Below, piece after piece: positions 11,455 through 22,776 of a stretch of 64,000 nt of DNA (within the stretch, counting starts at the first letter, position 1; each line of letters begins with the position of its first letter). The notes under the pieces are model-generated. The model made no database searches. It had not been told where the DNA came from and saw only the letters and a program-made list of their open reading frames with translations. This DNA is from Amphibalanus amphitrite (Eukaryota; Arthropoda; Thecostraca; Balanomorpha; Balanidae). The stretch spans positions 866,501-930,500 of the forward strand of contig NW_024881583.1 in NCBI RefSeq assembly GCF_019059575.1, read 5' to 3'. Both the position numbers and the translations under genes were made by a program.

Positions 11455-12389
11455 CTTGAATCAGATTCCTACTACGTCAAATGATCATTTATCCTTCCTA
11501 AACGAAGACAACCGACGCCTCCCACCGCAATCATGGCCGCAACTGCGGCAATCGTAGTCAGCTGTTGCTTGATTTCCGTTCACAAAATATTTTTGTCATA
11601 CGAGAGTCTCTAAATCCTGGGAAACAAGAGAAAATATGAAGACTTTTCCCTAAATCACACCAAATCGACAGGCAGCGGCTACTCATTGAACACGCCGGAG
11701 TTGCAGGAGTTGGAAAGTGAGCAAAGCGTGAGTGTAAATCAAATCATTTCTTCGCTGACACATCCCTAAGACATAAAAAACGCCAATAATTTTCTTTGTT
11801 TTTATGCGCTCAAGTTCAACGCGATGGTGAGACACTCTAGCGGAGACTGTGACAACCTACGGTTCACATACTCGACACAGATGTCGCTATATGTCACCAA
11901 ATGGCAGCGTATGCGCTTCACTCTTTCTGATCCTGATAAGCCTTCGAGGCAGGCTGTGTATATGCATCAGTCGGTTTATCGTAATTTTTATGCAGCACGA
12001 GGTCGCATAAATCGGGATGTGCGACCAAGGCCGTATAAGAGAGGTAGAATCATCCCGCAATTTCCAATGGACCGGTCGCTAAGCATTAGCGTGACGTCAC
12101 TGGTGGAGACCGCGCGGCGCCCGGCTCCAAGCGGTACGTCGGGTACATTTGGCACTTTATCGTTGTTATTAATGAACGTAACAACTAATGACTCTTAATA
12201 ACTTTTTAACCCACCTAAAGCTGATTTCCTTGCCGATACATTGCCGACCCGAGCCCCAGGGTTGACAATCTTGGGATATGGGTCGGATGAGCGACCTCGC
12301 GACGGGAGAAGGAACGATTGCAATTGTTGTGTCCCGCACCGCCGATTGCATTCCCTATCTGTACCCGGAGGGGGGCAGGGGGCACGTGC
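11455..12389. other. Zdhhc8 upstream region
   Basis: Should contain the Zdhhc8 5' UTR and promoter, on the minus strand. No TATA box is obvious. A 124-codon plus-strand frame (11824-12198) lacks recognisable domains and is not called as a gene. Confidence 0.4.
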
Positions 12390-12840
12390 CCCCATCGGAT
12401 CAGGGGGCCCGAGGGGCCCTGTGACGCCAATTGGCGGCTGAGGGTCCACGCTGGCATTTTCGACTCAGAAGGGCCCCACAGGGCTCGAAAGAACACCTTA
12501 TGTGCTCCGAATAGCCACACTTCTCTCCATAAGAGCCACACACTGGCTTTTTATTGTTCCTTGTCGGCATTTGAGGGCCCCTTGCCGGCCTCTCAGGGCC
12601 CATTGCCGGCCTCTGAGGGCCCTTACCGGCCTATCAGGGACCAGCAGCTCTAAGGGTTCCACACACGCCTGTGATGACCCCCTAAACCAATGGTTGAAGG
12701 CCCCCACAACGGCGCCTGCGAGGGCCCTCACCGGTGGCTGTGAAAGCCCCAAACCGGTGCCCAGCTGAGGGCCTCGCACTGCCACCTCTGAGTTCAACCG
12801 GCACCCCTGAATGAAGTTCCAAAGGCCCAAACCAGTGCTT
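12390..12840. repeat. Minisatellite, left part (CTCTGAGGGCCC units)
   Basis: Degenerate tandem repeat of roughly 24-30 bp units built on GCCTCTGAGGGCCC and CACCGGTG. The same repeat resumes at about 20612-21130, after two nested insertions, so the two parts are probably one interrupted array. Confidence 0.65.
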
Positions 12841-13292
12841 CTTAAAGGAAATAGTTCACTTTTAACATGGGGTTTTGAGCTGGAATAGCAGTTTCGTAGC
12901 TTGAGCTGAGACTAGCACAAATCAGGAGCTTTTACGGCTCAACGATCACCCTAGACGAAGAAATTCCATTTCTCGTTCCGAAAAGAGTGCCTTGTAGAGG
13001 AATGCGTGCCTTGCACAGGAATGCAGCCACGTCATCGTCAGCCAATCAGCGTGCTGCTTACAGCCAATGCAGTATTCGTAGGTTTGAGCTACGCAATATG
13101 ATTGGTCAATGCGTAATAAGCTTCCGCGTCAAACATTATTTTACATAGAATATAGTTCGCCCTATATTAAAATAAAGAAAATAATTGTTTTTACAAAAAG
13201 GTTTTATTTTATTTCATGATTATTTTGAGCATAAAAAATCATAAATCAATAGCAAAATACTGATTTTAGGAAAGTGGACTGTTTCCTTTAAG
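12841..13292. mobile_element. 452-bp MITE with CTTAAAGGAAA termini
   Basis: The left end CTTAAAGGAAATAGTTCACT is mirrored at the right end (reverse complement CTTAAAGGAAACAGTCCACT), giving terminal inverted repeats of at least 22 bp with two mismatches. There is no coding capacity. The interior has several CCAAT/ATTGG motifs. No clear target duplication was found. Confidence 0.65.
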
Positions 13293-13442
13293 GCCATACA
13301 CTGAAAAAAAAAATTACTCAGGCCAGGCATTACTCAGTAATAACTCATGAAGAAACTCAGTGAATACGATAGTGGTGCTCACTTATTGGCTGATCTAACT
13401 CACATCATCAGGGTGACTTCGTTATGCGTGAGTTCTGAGTGC

Positions 13443-15297
13443 CTACTATGCATTTCAGACCCCATGAGACCCTACTTTTCGGCGATAATTTCTTCAATTT
13501 TTGTCCAATTAGCTTGAAATTTTGGCAAACGATATTTCAGCTCAAGCGCCAATTTTTGTCAATATGGTCTCTTAACAAAATATCAAAATTTAGAGCACTT
13601 GTCGTTGGCTCGTAATGTTAATCAGTTTTTGCACCCGGATAGAGGCTCGCTCGCTACCGCACCGGATTGGATAGGAGCGCTGGCCAATCACGTTGCGCCG
13701 GGCCCAACTAAACTCCGCCCACTGGCCGTGACCGGGATGGGTCTATGCCGCTTCAGTCGGTGTCAGCACCGCGGAGAGGTCGGAGCGAGACCACATACTG
13801 GAGACAAGTGAGCTGGCAAAGTTGTTTCGGGACGAAAGCCAAAAAAATTTTGAGGGCATTTGGTATCCTCTTCACTTATTTTGGTATTTAAACGTCGAAC
13901 CAGCTCAGAATATTCAGAATGATCAGAATCAAGGTAGGATCTATTGGAACGGAACCGGCCGTAGAAGGAAAGATGGATAGACTCTTGGACTCTGAACATT
14001 TATTTAAGCCGGAGTTGCACCTATCTCATCGTCAGGTTGGGTCAAGTCACTACCCGATTACCTATAAGATCATGTGTAAGCCCATGTGCTTAACCCAAAA
14101 ATATTGATATATTTGGCAGTGCCAATAAATGTTTCTGAGGAAGGCGCAGAAAGCAACAAAGTAGGATGAAGAGTCTCGGGCACCGCCGATTGCCTGGGGC
14201 ATCGCTCCAGCGAAACGACCGTATTCGTGATTCGTGAGGCGGTGCGGGGCGCCGGGTGGGGCAGAAGCGTAATGTGTCGTATGGTAGAAATGGCCTTTAT
14301 CGCGGTGTCGTGTGTGTTATATTGTTAAGACGTGCACAAAAAGAAACAGCAATGTGGCAGGCGGACGTTGGGCACTACACGAGAACGGTCATCAATAAGC
14401 TCGTATCTTTTTTGTAAAACTTAAGTAACAGTAGGTATGTCCTCAATGGTGAGGAAACTATCTCTAGGCTTTTACTTTTCATGTTTGCATTTCAACACAC
14501 AAGCTCTGGGGGCAAAGTTAGTTTGGCGACCTCCTCAACCTAAGTCGGTGATCAAATGGATTAGTCCTGAAGGTGTTCAATGCTTAGTTGCACCGGGATG
14601 ATATAAATCGATCACGCCGGCATACATTCCTAATCAAATTTCATATATCAAACACATAAATTGCATCATGTTAATGGTGATTCTGTTTTGCAATTTTGAC
14701 GTAGTCTGACGCGTTACATAATCTTACGCAATCATTTGAAATCAACAGCGTCTTTTATGCGCGTTTTTTACAAGCCCCGAATCTTGTGTGGAAATATATA
14801 TTTTTTGTGACTGAACAAGGTGTACGTACATTTGTGATAGATACAATTAGTCGAGGGCTTCAGCTGGTGCGTTACTTATGCGCGCTATTTAGCTCATTCG
14901 ATGAAATTACGGCTGCAACGACAACTGCACGGCAGCTACGGTCCATGCGAGCCGCCCCGGTGCGACAGCTACTGCCCCGCCCGCTCCACGCAGTCGACTG
15001 ACCGGCCAAGGTCACTACCCCGTCCGCCGGGAGGGCGGAGCTTAATGGTCACGTGTTTGTGACGTCACACCTACGCACGGATAGCCTCTACTCCACTGAC
15101 GGATTTACGGAGCCGATTTTAACATTACGAGGCAACGACAAGTACCCTAAAATTTGATATTTTGTTAAGAGACCATATTGGCGAAAATTGGCGCTTGAGC
15201 TGAAATGTGCATTGTGAAAATTTGAAGCAAATTGGACAAATATTGAACAAATTATCGCCAAAAATTAGGGTCTCATGGGGTCTGAAATGCATAGTAG
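13443..15297. repeat. Inverted repeat with 180-bp arms, nested
   Basis: Arms 13443-13622 and 15118-15297 are imperfect reverse complements of each other, sharing segments such as ATGCATTTCAGACCCCATGA and CTTAACAAAATATCAAAATT. They enclose about 1.5 kb. Probably a nested non-autonomous element or an inverted duplication inside the CACTG element. Confidence 0.6.
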
Positions 15298-16894
15298 TTT
15301 CGCGAATTCGAACTGAGTCGGAAATGAGTTTTGCTTGGGCAAATCTAGTTTCCTGAGCCCTGTTCGGGCAGCGCATCCTACTGCAAAATTTTGCACCACG
15401 CATGCGCAGTAGGGGTCTCTCGGGTGCCAGGCTCCGCCCTTCGGCGTATGACGTCACATGTGTGACGTCGGCAAGCGCAAAATCTTTCAGTTTTGCGCAA
15501 CAAGAAAATAGTAGCTGCAGGAGGCGAAAGTGGTGCGAATTAAAGTTTACCGTCCTATTATAGTCCTGTAAGCGGTTCGAATGCTGTTTTTTTGGTATCA
15601 TTATCACTTTTTTCAGTGGCACATTGCTATTAACCACATTTGAACGCATTTTATTCAGTTTTTGAACGAAAACCACCAGTCCATCCGCGCCACGGTTCGT
15701 CACGCGTCGAATAATGACTGCCGCGGCCGCCGCGGCCCTCGGCTCTGGCGGCCCGGCGGAGAGTGGGCGGAGCCAGTGGCTGACGTCATCCAAGTGTGCC
15801 GTCACACGCTGCAAAATATTTTGCGCGGAGCCGAACAGCACTCTGCGCAATACATGAGTTCTCACGAATTCACGTGCAGTTGTGCGTGAGGTACCCCCGG
15901 CTTGAAGATGCGCGCATGCGCGGCAGGGTGAGTTTCCTGCGTGATGCGTGAGTTCGCGTGATGAGTATTATAGCCGTTGCGTTCGAAAACCGCGGCGCGC
16001 GCTTCAGTCCGTTGTGGCGCGGGTGACTCGCGTAGTTCACGTTGAATTGTTGAGGCTATTGTGAAATTGTGCAGGAGAGTGCAGGAGCGGGGAAGGCGTG
16101 CAGCGAAGGATGGGACGGGTAAGTTATCTGTGAAGAGCTCGGTGATTGTCGATGAAGCTTTTATCAATCGCACGCGCCGCGGAGAACAGGGAGGTGAAAT
16201 GATGGACCAGCAGACATTCCCCGCCGGCGTCAGGAGGTCGGTGCCAACCGTGAACGGCGGAGCAGATCGATCGAGAAACTGAGGGATACCTACCCGGCAT
16301 AGTTTGAGAAAGAAGAGGTGAGTTATGTTATATTTACATTAAAAAAACATGTTTGTGGGATAATGTTGTCCTTATCCTAAAAGAACGTTCATTTGACCCT
16401 TTTTACTTCTTTAAACAAGAACTCCGTCACGACCCGATGTTTTTTTTGGGGGGGGGGGCGAAGGTTGTTTGAAGTCGATTCTTTCCGTGCATGTTAAAAA
16501 TGTAAAATATTGGGGGGACACGTCCCCCGTACCCTTCCCCCCGGTGGTGGAGCTCATGGTCTTAATTCCGCTCGCTGAACCGTTTAAGATTCTTTTGTCT
16601 CGTTTGTGCTTATTATTTTTCCGACTGTTATTATTTTTTCCGACTGTTTTTTTATGCCTACACACATATTTTCGTACACTATTCGATTTCAGCGAGCATT
16701 TTCAACCTTTCTTACATATTAGATTATTAGATACCGCGGCGAGACGCGTTTGGACGTGACATAATTATTTCCATTACTGTTAAGTATAACACATTTTATG
16801 TGATTGTTTCAAGCTGATTTTACTATTGGACGCCCATGGAAGTGTTTTGCGAGACTAAAACCCGTCTGTTAACAAAGGGACCTTCCCACCTTAA
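15298..16894. other. Interior of the CACTG element, no gene called
   Basis: GC-rich, TGACGTCA-containing repeat-like DNA. It includes a 246-codon minus-strand frame (15125-15865) that overlaps an inverted-repeat arm and has no recognisable domain. Treated as non-coding repeat. Confidence 0.5.
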
Positions 16895-17787
16895 CCCTCG
16901 CCGGCACAGGGGGGTTGATGCAACCCCCCTAAGGTTTTTCGCGAATAACTCGCGTAAAAAGCGGCCGATCGCGACGAAACTTTCAGTACCCTCGCATTGA
17001 TCAATTTTACACCTACCCTGAAAATTTCATGACCCTGAACCCAATGACCTTTGACCTGTGACCTCTTTTCTGTGACCATGTTTGGCCGAAATCGCGGTTC
17101 GGCGCATGTCGGCTCGCATTAGCCGCGCGTTTGCAAGCTTTTCGTGGTTTCAAACGTTCAAACATGTGATTTGATGTTGCTCCCATGCATTAGGGTGGGT
17201 GTCAAGGTCACCTGAAGGTCAGGTCAGGTCATTGACCTTTGGTGACCCCGGGTGACCTCGGTTCACTTTTTCGAGTTTTACATGTTTCTAGGCTAGTTTT
17301 TGGAGCTGAATTCGAATTTAGCAACCATTTGAACATTTACGAAGTAGTTTTGGTGCCTTCGTAACATGTTACGAAGCTGTCCGAGGCGGTTGACACGTAT
17401 TACGAATACCCGTCACAACCCCTACCGGTTGACGTGACCTGACCTGACCCGACCTGGTCTAAATGCTTAAAGACATCATCTATGATCAAAACTAACACGA
17501 TATTCGTGATCAGCACCCCGGAAAACCACATAGCAGCCACACTTTACGACTTTCTAACAGGTCCCGATTTTCCCGGTTTTCGGGTCATTGACCTGACCTG
17601 GAAGGTCACCCGATGACCTAGGACCTTAAAATTGGGTATCATCGGCTTCCTCTCGTGACGGGCAACACGCTCGTTTTTTCCGCGAAGCTCTAGCTCGATC
17701 AGGGGCCAAACGCGAGGGGGGGGGGGTCGTACCAGCCCCCGCCCCTTGTGCCGTCGAAGGACTCAAAATGGCCTGTGCCGGCGAGGG
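16895..17787. mobile_element. TTAA-flanked MITE, copy A
   Basis: The ends CCCTCGCCGGCACAG and the inverted CTGTGCCGGCGAGGG are each flanked by TTAA (16891-16894 and 17788-17791). TTAA target duplication with CCC ends is the piggyBac signature. Just inside the left end is a G/C hairpin (GGGGGGTTGATGCAACCCCCC), then a core (GTTTTTCGCGAATAACTCGC) shared with the other copies, then several GACCTGACC/AGGTCA motifs. No coding capacity. Confidence 0.65.
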
Positions 17788-18299
17788 TTAACATTAGATT
17801 TGAGTTGAGATAGGCAAAATGGGGTCCCTGGCTCACAATTACCGGTTTCGGCACTCACAACATCGAGAAATGCCTTAAATCGGAAATATTGAATTTCAAA
17901 ATTGCAGCATTTTGATTCAGAGGGGCTAATGCATAGGAATACCCCTCTGAATGTGTGACGTCAGCGCAGATATCTAACGATTTTTAAATGTTTGACTAAA
18001 ACGTTTTGTAGCACGCGGTAGTATATGCTGCTTTGCGCGCAACAAGTGCCGCACTTTCAGCTGCCAAACTATTGCTTCCAAATAAAGTCGCTAGGAACAG
18101 CGGAGATCCCAAAAAGTAAACAAAAGTAAAAGTCTAATATCTTGAAAACCGGTGAATATTTTTCGGTGAAATTTGGTAGATATTCGTTTTCGCTCTTTTT
18201 GAACCGAGCGACATCACTTTCATGCCAATTCATAAACTTTTTTGAAGGTGGGAGGGTCCCTTTAAGGAGGGTCCCTTTAAGGTGACCATCCCACCTTGA

Positions 18300-19323
18300 C
18301 CCGCGCTGTCCTGGGTGGCGTTTTACGCCCTCCCCCCCCCCCGCCCCCTCAGGTTTTTCGCGAATATCTAAGAACGGCGGCGCGCAGCGCCACCATTTTC
18401 GGCACACCTGCTCATACATTTTTTTTCTGCATATGAAGAAATTTTAGACCCAGGTCGTTCAAGGTCAGGTCACGTCAAATGACTTAACATCAGAAAAATT
18501 TCAATGGTCGCTGACAATCGCACCGTTCGCAACGTGCCATGGAAACCGTTCGATATTTTTGTCATTTTCGCTCAGGGAATTCACCGCTCGATTTCACACC
18601 AGTTTGAGGTAAAATGTCAAAAAAATATCGAACGGATTTCATTTTATAGCGTTTTTGATACTGTCCCACTCCCATGTCTCAAGTTTCAACCTTACGGCAT
18701 GTATAAAATATATTTGCTAGTGCAATAAAACACCTCATATGTGTTCAGCTTGACGGTTTGGATCGACTGATATGCACAACCTGAGGTCAAGTTTTAAAAA
18801 TGGCCTTTCAAGGTCTAATTATAGTTCATTCGTCCCGACGAGAGGAACACTATGCTAACGGCAAAATAAATGTCGTGACTCTTGAGTGGAAAGTATTACA
18901 GAAAACATTTTGGTAAAAACGGCTTTTTTAGAGTTTTTGCTCTCTGGAGGCTTAATTGTTGACCTGAGGTCAAATCTGAGATCAAACGCCAGCAAAAAAA
19001 AAAAAAAACGTCGAAAGGGCTTTTGACTGCATTTTTCCGCGGGCAGCTCTTTTGGTTCAGAGTTAAGCACCAGTTTTTCGAAAATATTGAAATAAGCAAA
19101 ATTTGGCCTTTCCTGACCTCTGGTGACCTGGCACTTGACTTGACCTTAAAAATTACCCAAGTATTTCCTTAAATATCTTTTATGCTTTTTCGAATGCCGC
19201 TTACTGCGTGTCGCTACGTGGCCCAACCCCAACAGCCGAGTTAGAAGAGGGGACGTGAAGACGACCCCTTCCCCCCCCCCCCCAGTACATCACGGTAAAC
19301 TCAGAGCACCAGCACGGCGCGGT
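18300..19323. mobile_element. TTAA-type MITE, degraded copy B
   Basis: Begins CCCGCGC after TTGA and ends GGCGCGG before TTTAA. It shares the GTTTTTCGCGAATA core and the GGTCA motifs with copy A. Its outer flanks also resemble those of copy A (CATCCCACCTT left; TTTAACATTAATTTTGAG right), so the pair may have moved or been duplicated together with surrounding DNA. Confidence 0.5.
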
Positions 19324-20149
19324 TTAACATTAATTTTGAGCTGAAGTAACTTGATAACTTTTGATATTTCAATCAACTTGCACGCCCTATAACTTCCGTT
19401 TCTCTTACTGGCAAAAGAAAATCTGACTTTTTTATTGTGTTTTCAGGGAACGGCCCATTGAGCCTCCTCTGCATCTTGGCGGAGAAGGCGTCAGTGGTGG
19501 CGTACACGGGTGACGAAAATTTGGATCACCCCTATCATAACAAGTCCGAAGGAAACGAACGGTGCCGCCTCATTGTGGAGCGAACGGAAGTCTTGTGGGG
19601 ATCCATGGTTTGGAAGGGAGTCTTTTGCTGTGGGCGACGGCGCACTTTGTGCTCAGTCAACAAACGGCGCACAAAGTGCGAAACACGCTGTGGTTTGTGT
19701 GTATCCATGTGCTCCACACACCATTCAATGCTGAGCGTCAGCCACCTGTAGCCGCGAAGACTGAGGTCGAGAAGCTGGCAAAAGAGTGAAGCTGAGCTGA
19801 CGTGGAGTCGATCCCCCCCCCCCCTGACGCAGTTTGGCGTGTGTCAGAATTGAAATACAGCGCAATGCGACCGTTTCTACAAACATGTATTTCTTGTAAG
19901 GGCTGGGGCGAATAGTGCAAGACTAGGCGTTGGTCGGGCATGGCATAATACAGATATGTATGCTGGTTTTGGGCAATGATTCGTTATATATTGGCCAATC
20001 CCAATATATAGACTAGCTGCCTGGTAGTGACTGTTGTATCAGCATCATGCATGCATATTGCATAATGCTGATGCGGCAGCTGTTATCATGGGCGGCGAGC
20101 CTATACATTGGCTTGAGCCAATATAAAACGAATCAGATCAGCCGTTTCA
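19324..20149. other. Interior of the CACTG element, small palindromes
   Basis: Contains a poly-C run near 19810 and two short imperfect palindromes near 19990-20025 and 20040-20075 (the second around TATCAGCATCATGCATGC). No gene recognised. Confidence 0.45.
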
Positions 20150-20608
20150 GGCGGCGCCTGAGTAACACCCGAGTATCGTATGAGTTATCGATGTGAGTAC
20201 GTCCTGAGTACAGCCCTAGTTTTCACTGAATAGCCGATGAGTTCCAACTGAGTTATGGCCGTACTACCACCTGAGTTATACATTTAGTACCAGCTGAGTT
20301 ACATGTGAGTTACTTCCTAGTTTTTCATGAGTAATGACTTACTAATACCTGAGTTTGGCCTGAGTTGTCTGAGTAGGACATGAGTTACGCATGAGTACTT
20401 ACTGAGTTTTATCTGAGTTTTACCATCGGACAAAATGGCAACTCACTTTGTTACTCACATGCTACTCACTTGCAATGAGTTTTGCCCGAGTTTTACCTGC
20501 GTTCCGCCCTGAGTTTTACCTGAGTACGCGGATTTAGAGTGAGTTTTACCATTGGACAAAATGGCAACTCAGTCATTACTCAGAAAAGTGAGTAATTTTT
20601 TTTCAGTG
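20150..20608. repeat. Subterminal TGAGTT repeat array
   Basis: About 25 to 30 copies of TGAGTT/TGAGTA at irregular spacing of about 10-20 bp lead to the right end of the CACTG element. The phrase GAGTTTTACCATCGGACAAA (with ATTGG in the second copy) occurs twice, about 127 bp apart. Confidence 0.6.
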
Positions 20609-20611
20609 TAT

Positions 20612-21130
20612 ATCGGCGGCTCTGAGGGCTCAACGCCGGAGCCTCTGACGGCCTAAGACGGGACCTTCGCATCGGACGGCCACTCACCGGTGACTTTTGA
20701 GGGCCCCACACCGACGACTCTGATAGGGCCAGCACCGGCGTCTGAGAGCACCTTGCTGGTCTCTGAGGACTCCACAGGGCTCCTGAAGACACCGCAGACC
20801 TCTTGAGGGCCCCTTGTCGGTCTCTGAGAGCCCCTGTCGGCTTATTAAGGGTTCGAGCCAGCAGCTCTAAGGGTCCCGCACCCGGCTGTGATGACCCCAC
20901 ACTGCAGTGTCTCTGATGGCCCACAATGGCAACTGTGAGGACCCTCACCAGCGCCTCTGAGGGCCACACACTAGCACCTCAGAGGGCCCACAGCGGCACC
21001 TCTGGGGCCCCGCACCAATGCCTCCGAGGGCCTCACACCGGTACCTACCTGTGAGGGCCCACACCAGTGCCTCCAAAGGCTTCATAACCGGCGGCCCTGA
21101 GGGCACTACACCGGTGATTTTTGGGGGCCT
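20612..21130. repeat. Minisatellite, right part (CTCTGAGGGCCC units)
   Basis: Continuation of the degenerate array seen at 12390-12840, with units built on CACCGGCGCCTCTGAGGGCC. It is followed by unrelated DNA and a poly-C run at about 21230-21247. Confidence 0.65.
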
Positions 21131-21797
21131 ACCGAAGGCACAACACAATCCCTTAATCTTGCTGAGTTTCTACTTTCTATCCCAATCCCATACCGGCTTC
21201 TATCCCAATTCCGGCTCAACTAATTAGCAGCCCCCCCCCCCCCCCCCAATGGGTCAGCGGCGCCGCGCCGGTGTCGGTGCCGGGGGCCAGCGCCAGCGGG
21301 GCGGCAGTCGGCCACGCGCACTCAATGGTTAGCGCTTATAGCACCGGCGGCTAGCGCACGCCCGGCGTGTTATCGGCCGTGAGCCGCTCCAAATCGGCTG
21401 CAGTAACTGGTCGATATAGGCATTAAGCAGATGAGGAGATGGAGGTGGATTGATGACCGGCAAGCTTTTGTGCTTTACGAGGGCGAAGGGTCGAAGTCGG
21501 CTGCAGGCTTCTAAGCCGTGAGCGGATTTTATCAGATGCCGGTTCACTATGACCTTTATCCGGGTCCTGGTCCGCTGACGCACTCTTGGAGAGCCGAATC
21601 ACAGCAAAACTCCATCCGCGACTGTATCTATACGGCTTACGCTTTTCTGAAAACGTCTGCGTTTGGCCTTCTACGGGCCCGGCCGGCCGGACGGCCCCGA
21701 TTGGCGATCCACCAGTGACGTCAGTGGTAGTGTTAAGCTGATTGGCGAATAATACATGGGGAAAACCGGGACGACATCCCCCTGTGTGCGACTGTGT
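21131..21797. other. No gene recognised
   Basis: Mixed DNA with an 18-base C-run near 21230-21247. No domain or repeat family recognised. Confidence 0.4.
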
Positions 21798-22776
21798 AAA
21801 GGGGGCCTGACACTTGCACGATTTTGTGGCACGCATTGGTACGAATCGAATCGTGCCCGTGCGCATACTAGTCGTAAACTGACGTGAAGTGTGCGTTAAC
21901 TCGTCGTGACATCGTGCCATGTCGGGGCGAGAACTTTGAAATGTTCAAAGTTTTGGTCACGACAAAATTTCGCGACCGGATCGTGAACTATGCGCAAACT
22001 GTTCGTGAACTCGTCGTCAACTCGTCGGGACGGTGCGGAAAGTGCGTAAACTATGCGCAAACTATGCGAAAAGTATTCGTGAACTCGTCGTACCAGCCCG
22101 TGCCAATGTGTGGATCTCGGCTTGCTTCGCAGCGCGAAATTTGGGATTGTGTGGTGTTTTTCCCGAGTCTTTTGGAGTTGGACGCCTAGATGGAAAGGTA
22201 TGACCGAAAATGTATTTAACGGGTCATTTCAGGTCAAAGAGGTCAAACTAGGTCACACGAGCTCAGGTTAGGTCACAGAGGTCAAATTAGGTCACACGGT
22301 GTCATGTTAGATCACAGAACTCACCATGAGGTCACGATGGTTCACGCCAGGTCACAGAGGTCAGCCAAGGTCACGGTAGGTCAGTCCAGATCAAACTGGT
22401 CACATTAGGTACGGTCAGGACATTTGGGTCGCCGGAGGTCACGATGGGTCAGGTCAGGTCACGGAGCTTACATTGGTAAATGGGAGGTCTCATTTTTATA
22501 TGGCATGCCCAAGTCGGCACAAATTGCGCAAACTTGTCGTGCCAATGCGGGAAGTGCGTAAACTATGCGCAAACTATGCGGAAAGTATGCGTGAGCTCGT
22601 CGTATCAGTCCGTGTCAATGTGTACACTGATGGGCACGCATTCGTGAATTATTCGTGAAATCGTCGTGAACTGGTCGTGAACAAAGCGGGAGCCATCCCA
22701 GTTCGTGCACGAAAATGGCACGGCTTGCCACGACAAAATCGTGCCCAAAAGTCGTGCAAGTGTCAGGGCACCTTAA
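21798..22776. mobile_element. ~980-bp inverted-repeat element (CCTGACACTTGCACGA)
   Basis: The left end AAAGGGGGCCTGACACTTGC and the right end (reverse complement CTTAAGGTGCCCTGACACTT) share the 16-mer CCTGACACTTGCACGA. The subterminal DNA on both sides repeats CGTCGTGAACT-like phrases. The centre (22226-22470) is an AGGTCA array. It looks like a non-autonomous DNA transposon of unknown class. Confidence 0.55.
22226..22470 (+). repeat. AGGTCA half-site array
   Basis: About 15 copies of AGGTCA or close variants at short spacing within roughly 240 bp. AGGTCA is the nuclear-receptor half-site, but these lie inside a transposon-like repeat and may be only a degenerate minisatellite. Confidence 0.55.

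Larger units (their letters stand above)
13299..20608. mobile_element. 7.3-kb CACTG-ended non-autonomous DNA element
   Basis: The ends CACTGAAAAAAAAAATTACT (left) and the inverted AGTAATTTTTTTTCAGTG (right) form terminal inverted repeats flanked by TA on both sides. Subterminal DNA at both ends is packed with short TGAGTT/ACTCA motifs (about 20150-20600 on the right, 13310-13440 on the left). That architecture is typical of CACTA/EnSpm elements, whose subterminal repeats bind a transposon protein. No transposase frame was recognised, and the interior is filled with nested repeats. The TA flank would also fit other superfamilies, so the class is tentative. Confidence 0.55.

Noticed and set aside
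11824-12198. 124-codon plus-strand open frame upstream of Zdhhc8
   Set aside because: No recognisable domain or splice sites; could be a divergent gene's exon but nothing supports it.
15125-15865. 246-codon minus-strand open frame
   Set aside because: Overlaps an inverted-repeat arm and repeat-like TGACGTCA DNA inside a transposon; no domain, no splice support, unlike the composition of known coding exons.
19437-19789. Several overlapping short plus-strand frames after an acceptor-like TTTTCAGG
   Set aside because: Three frames open at once, no domain; within the CACTG element.
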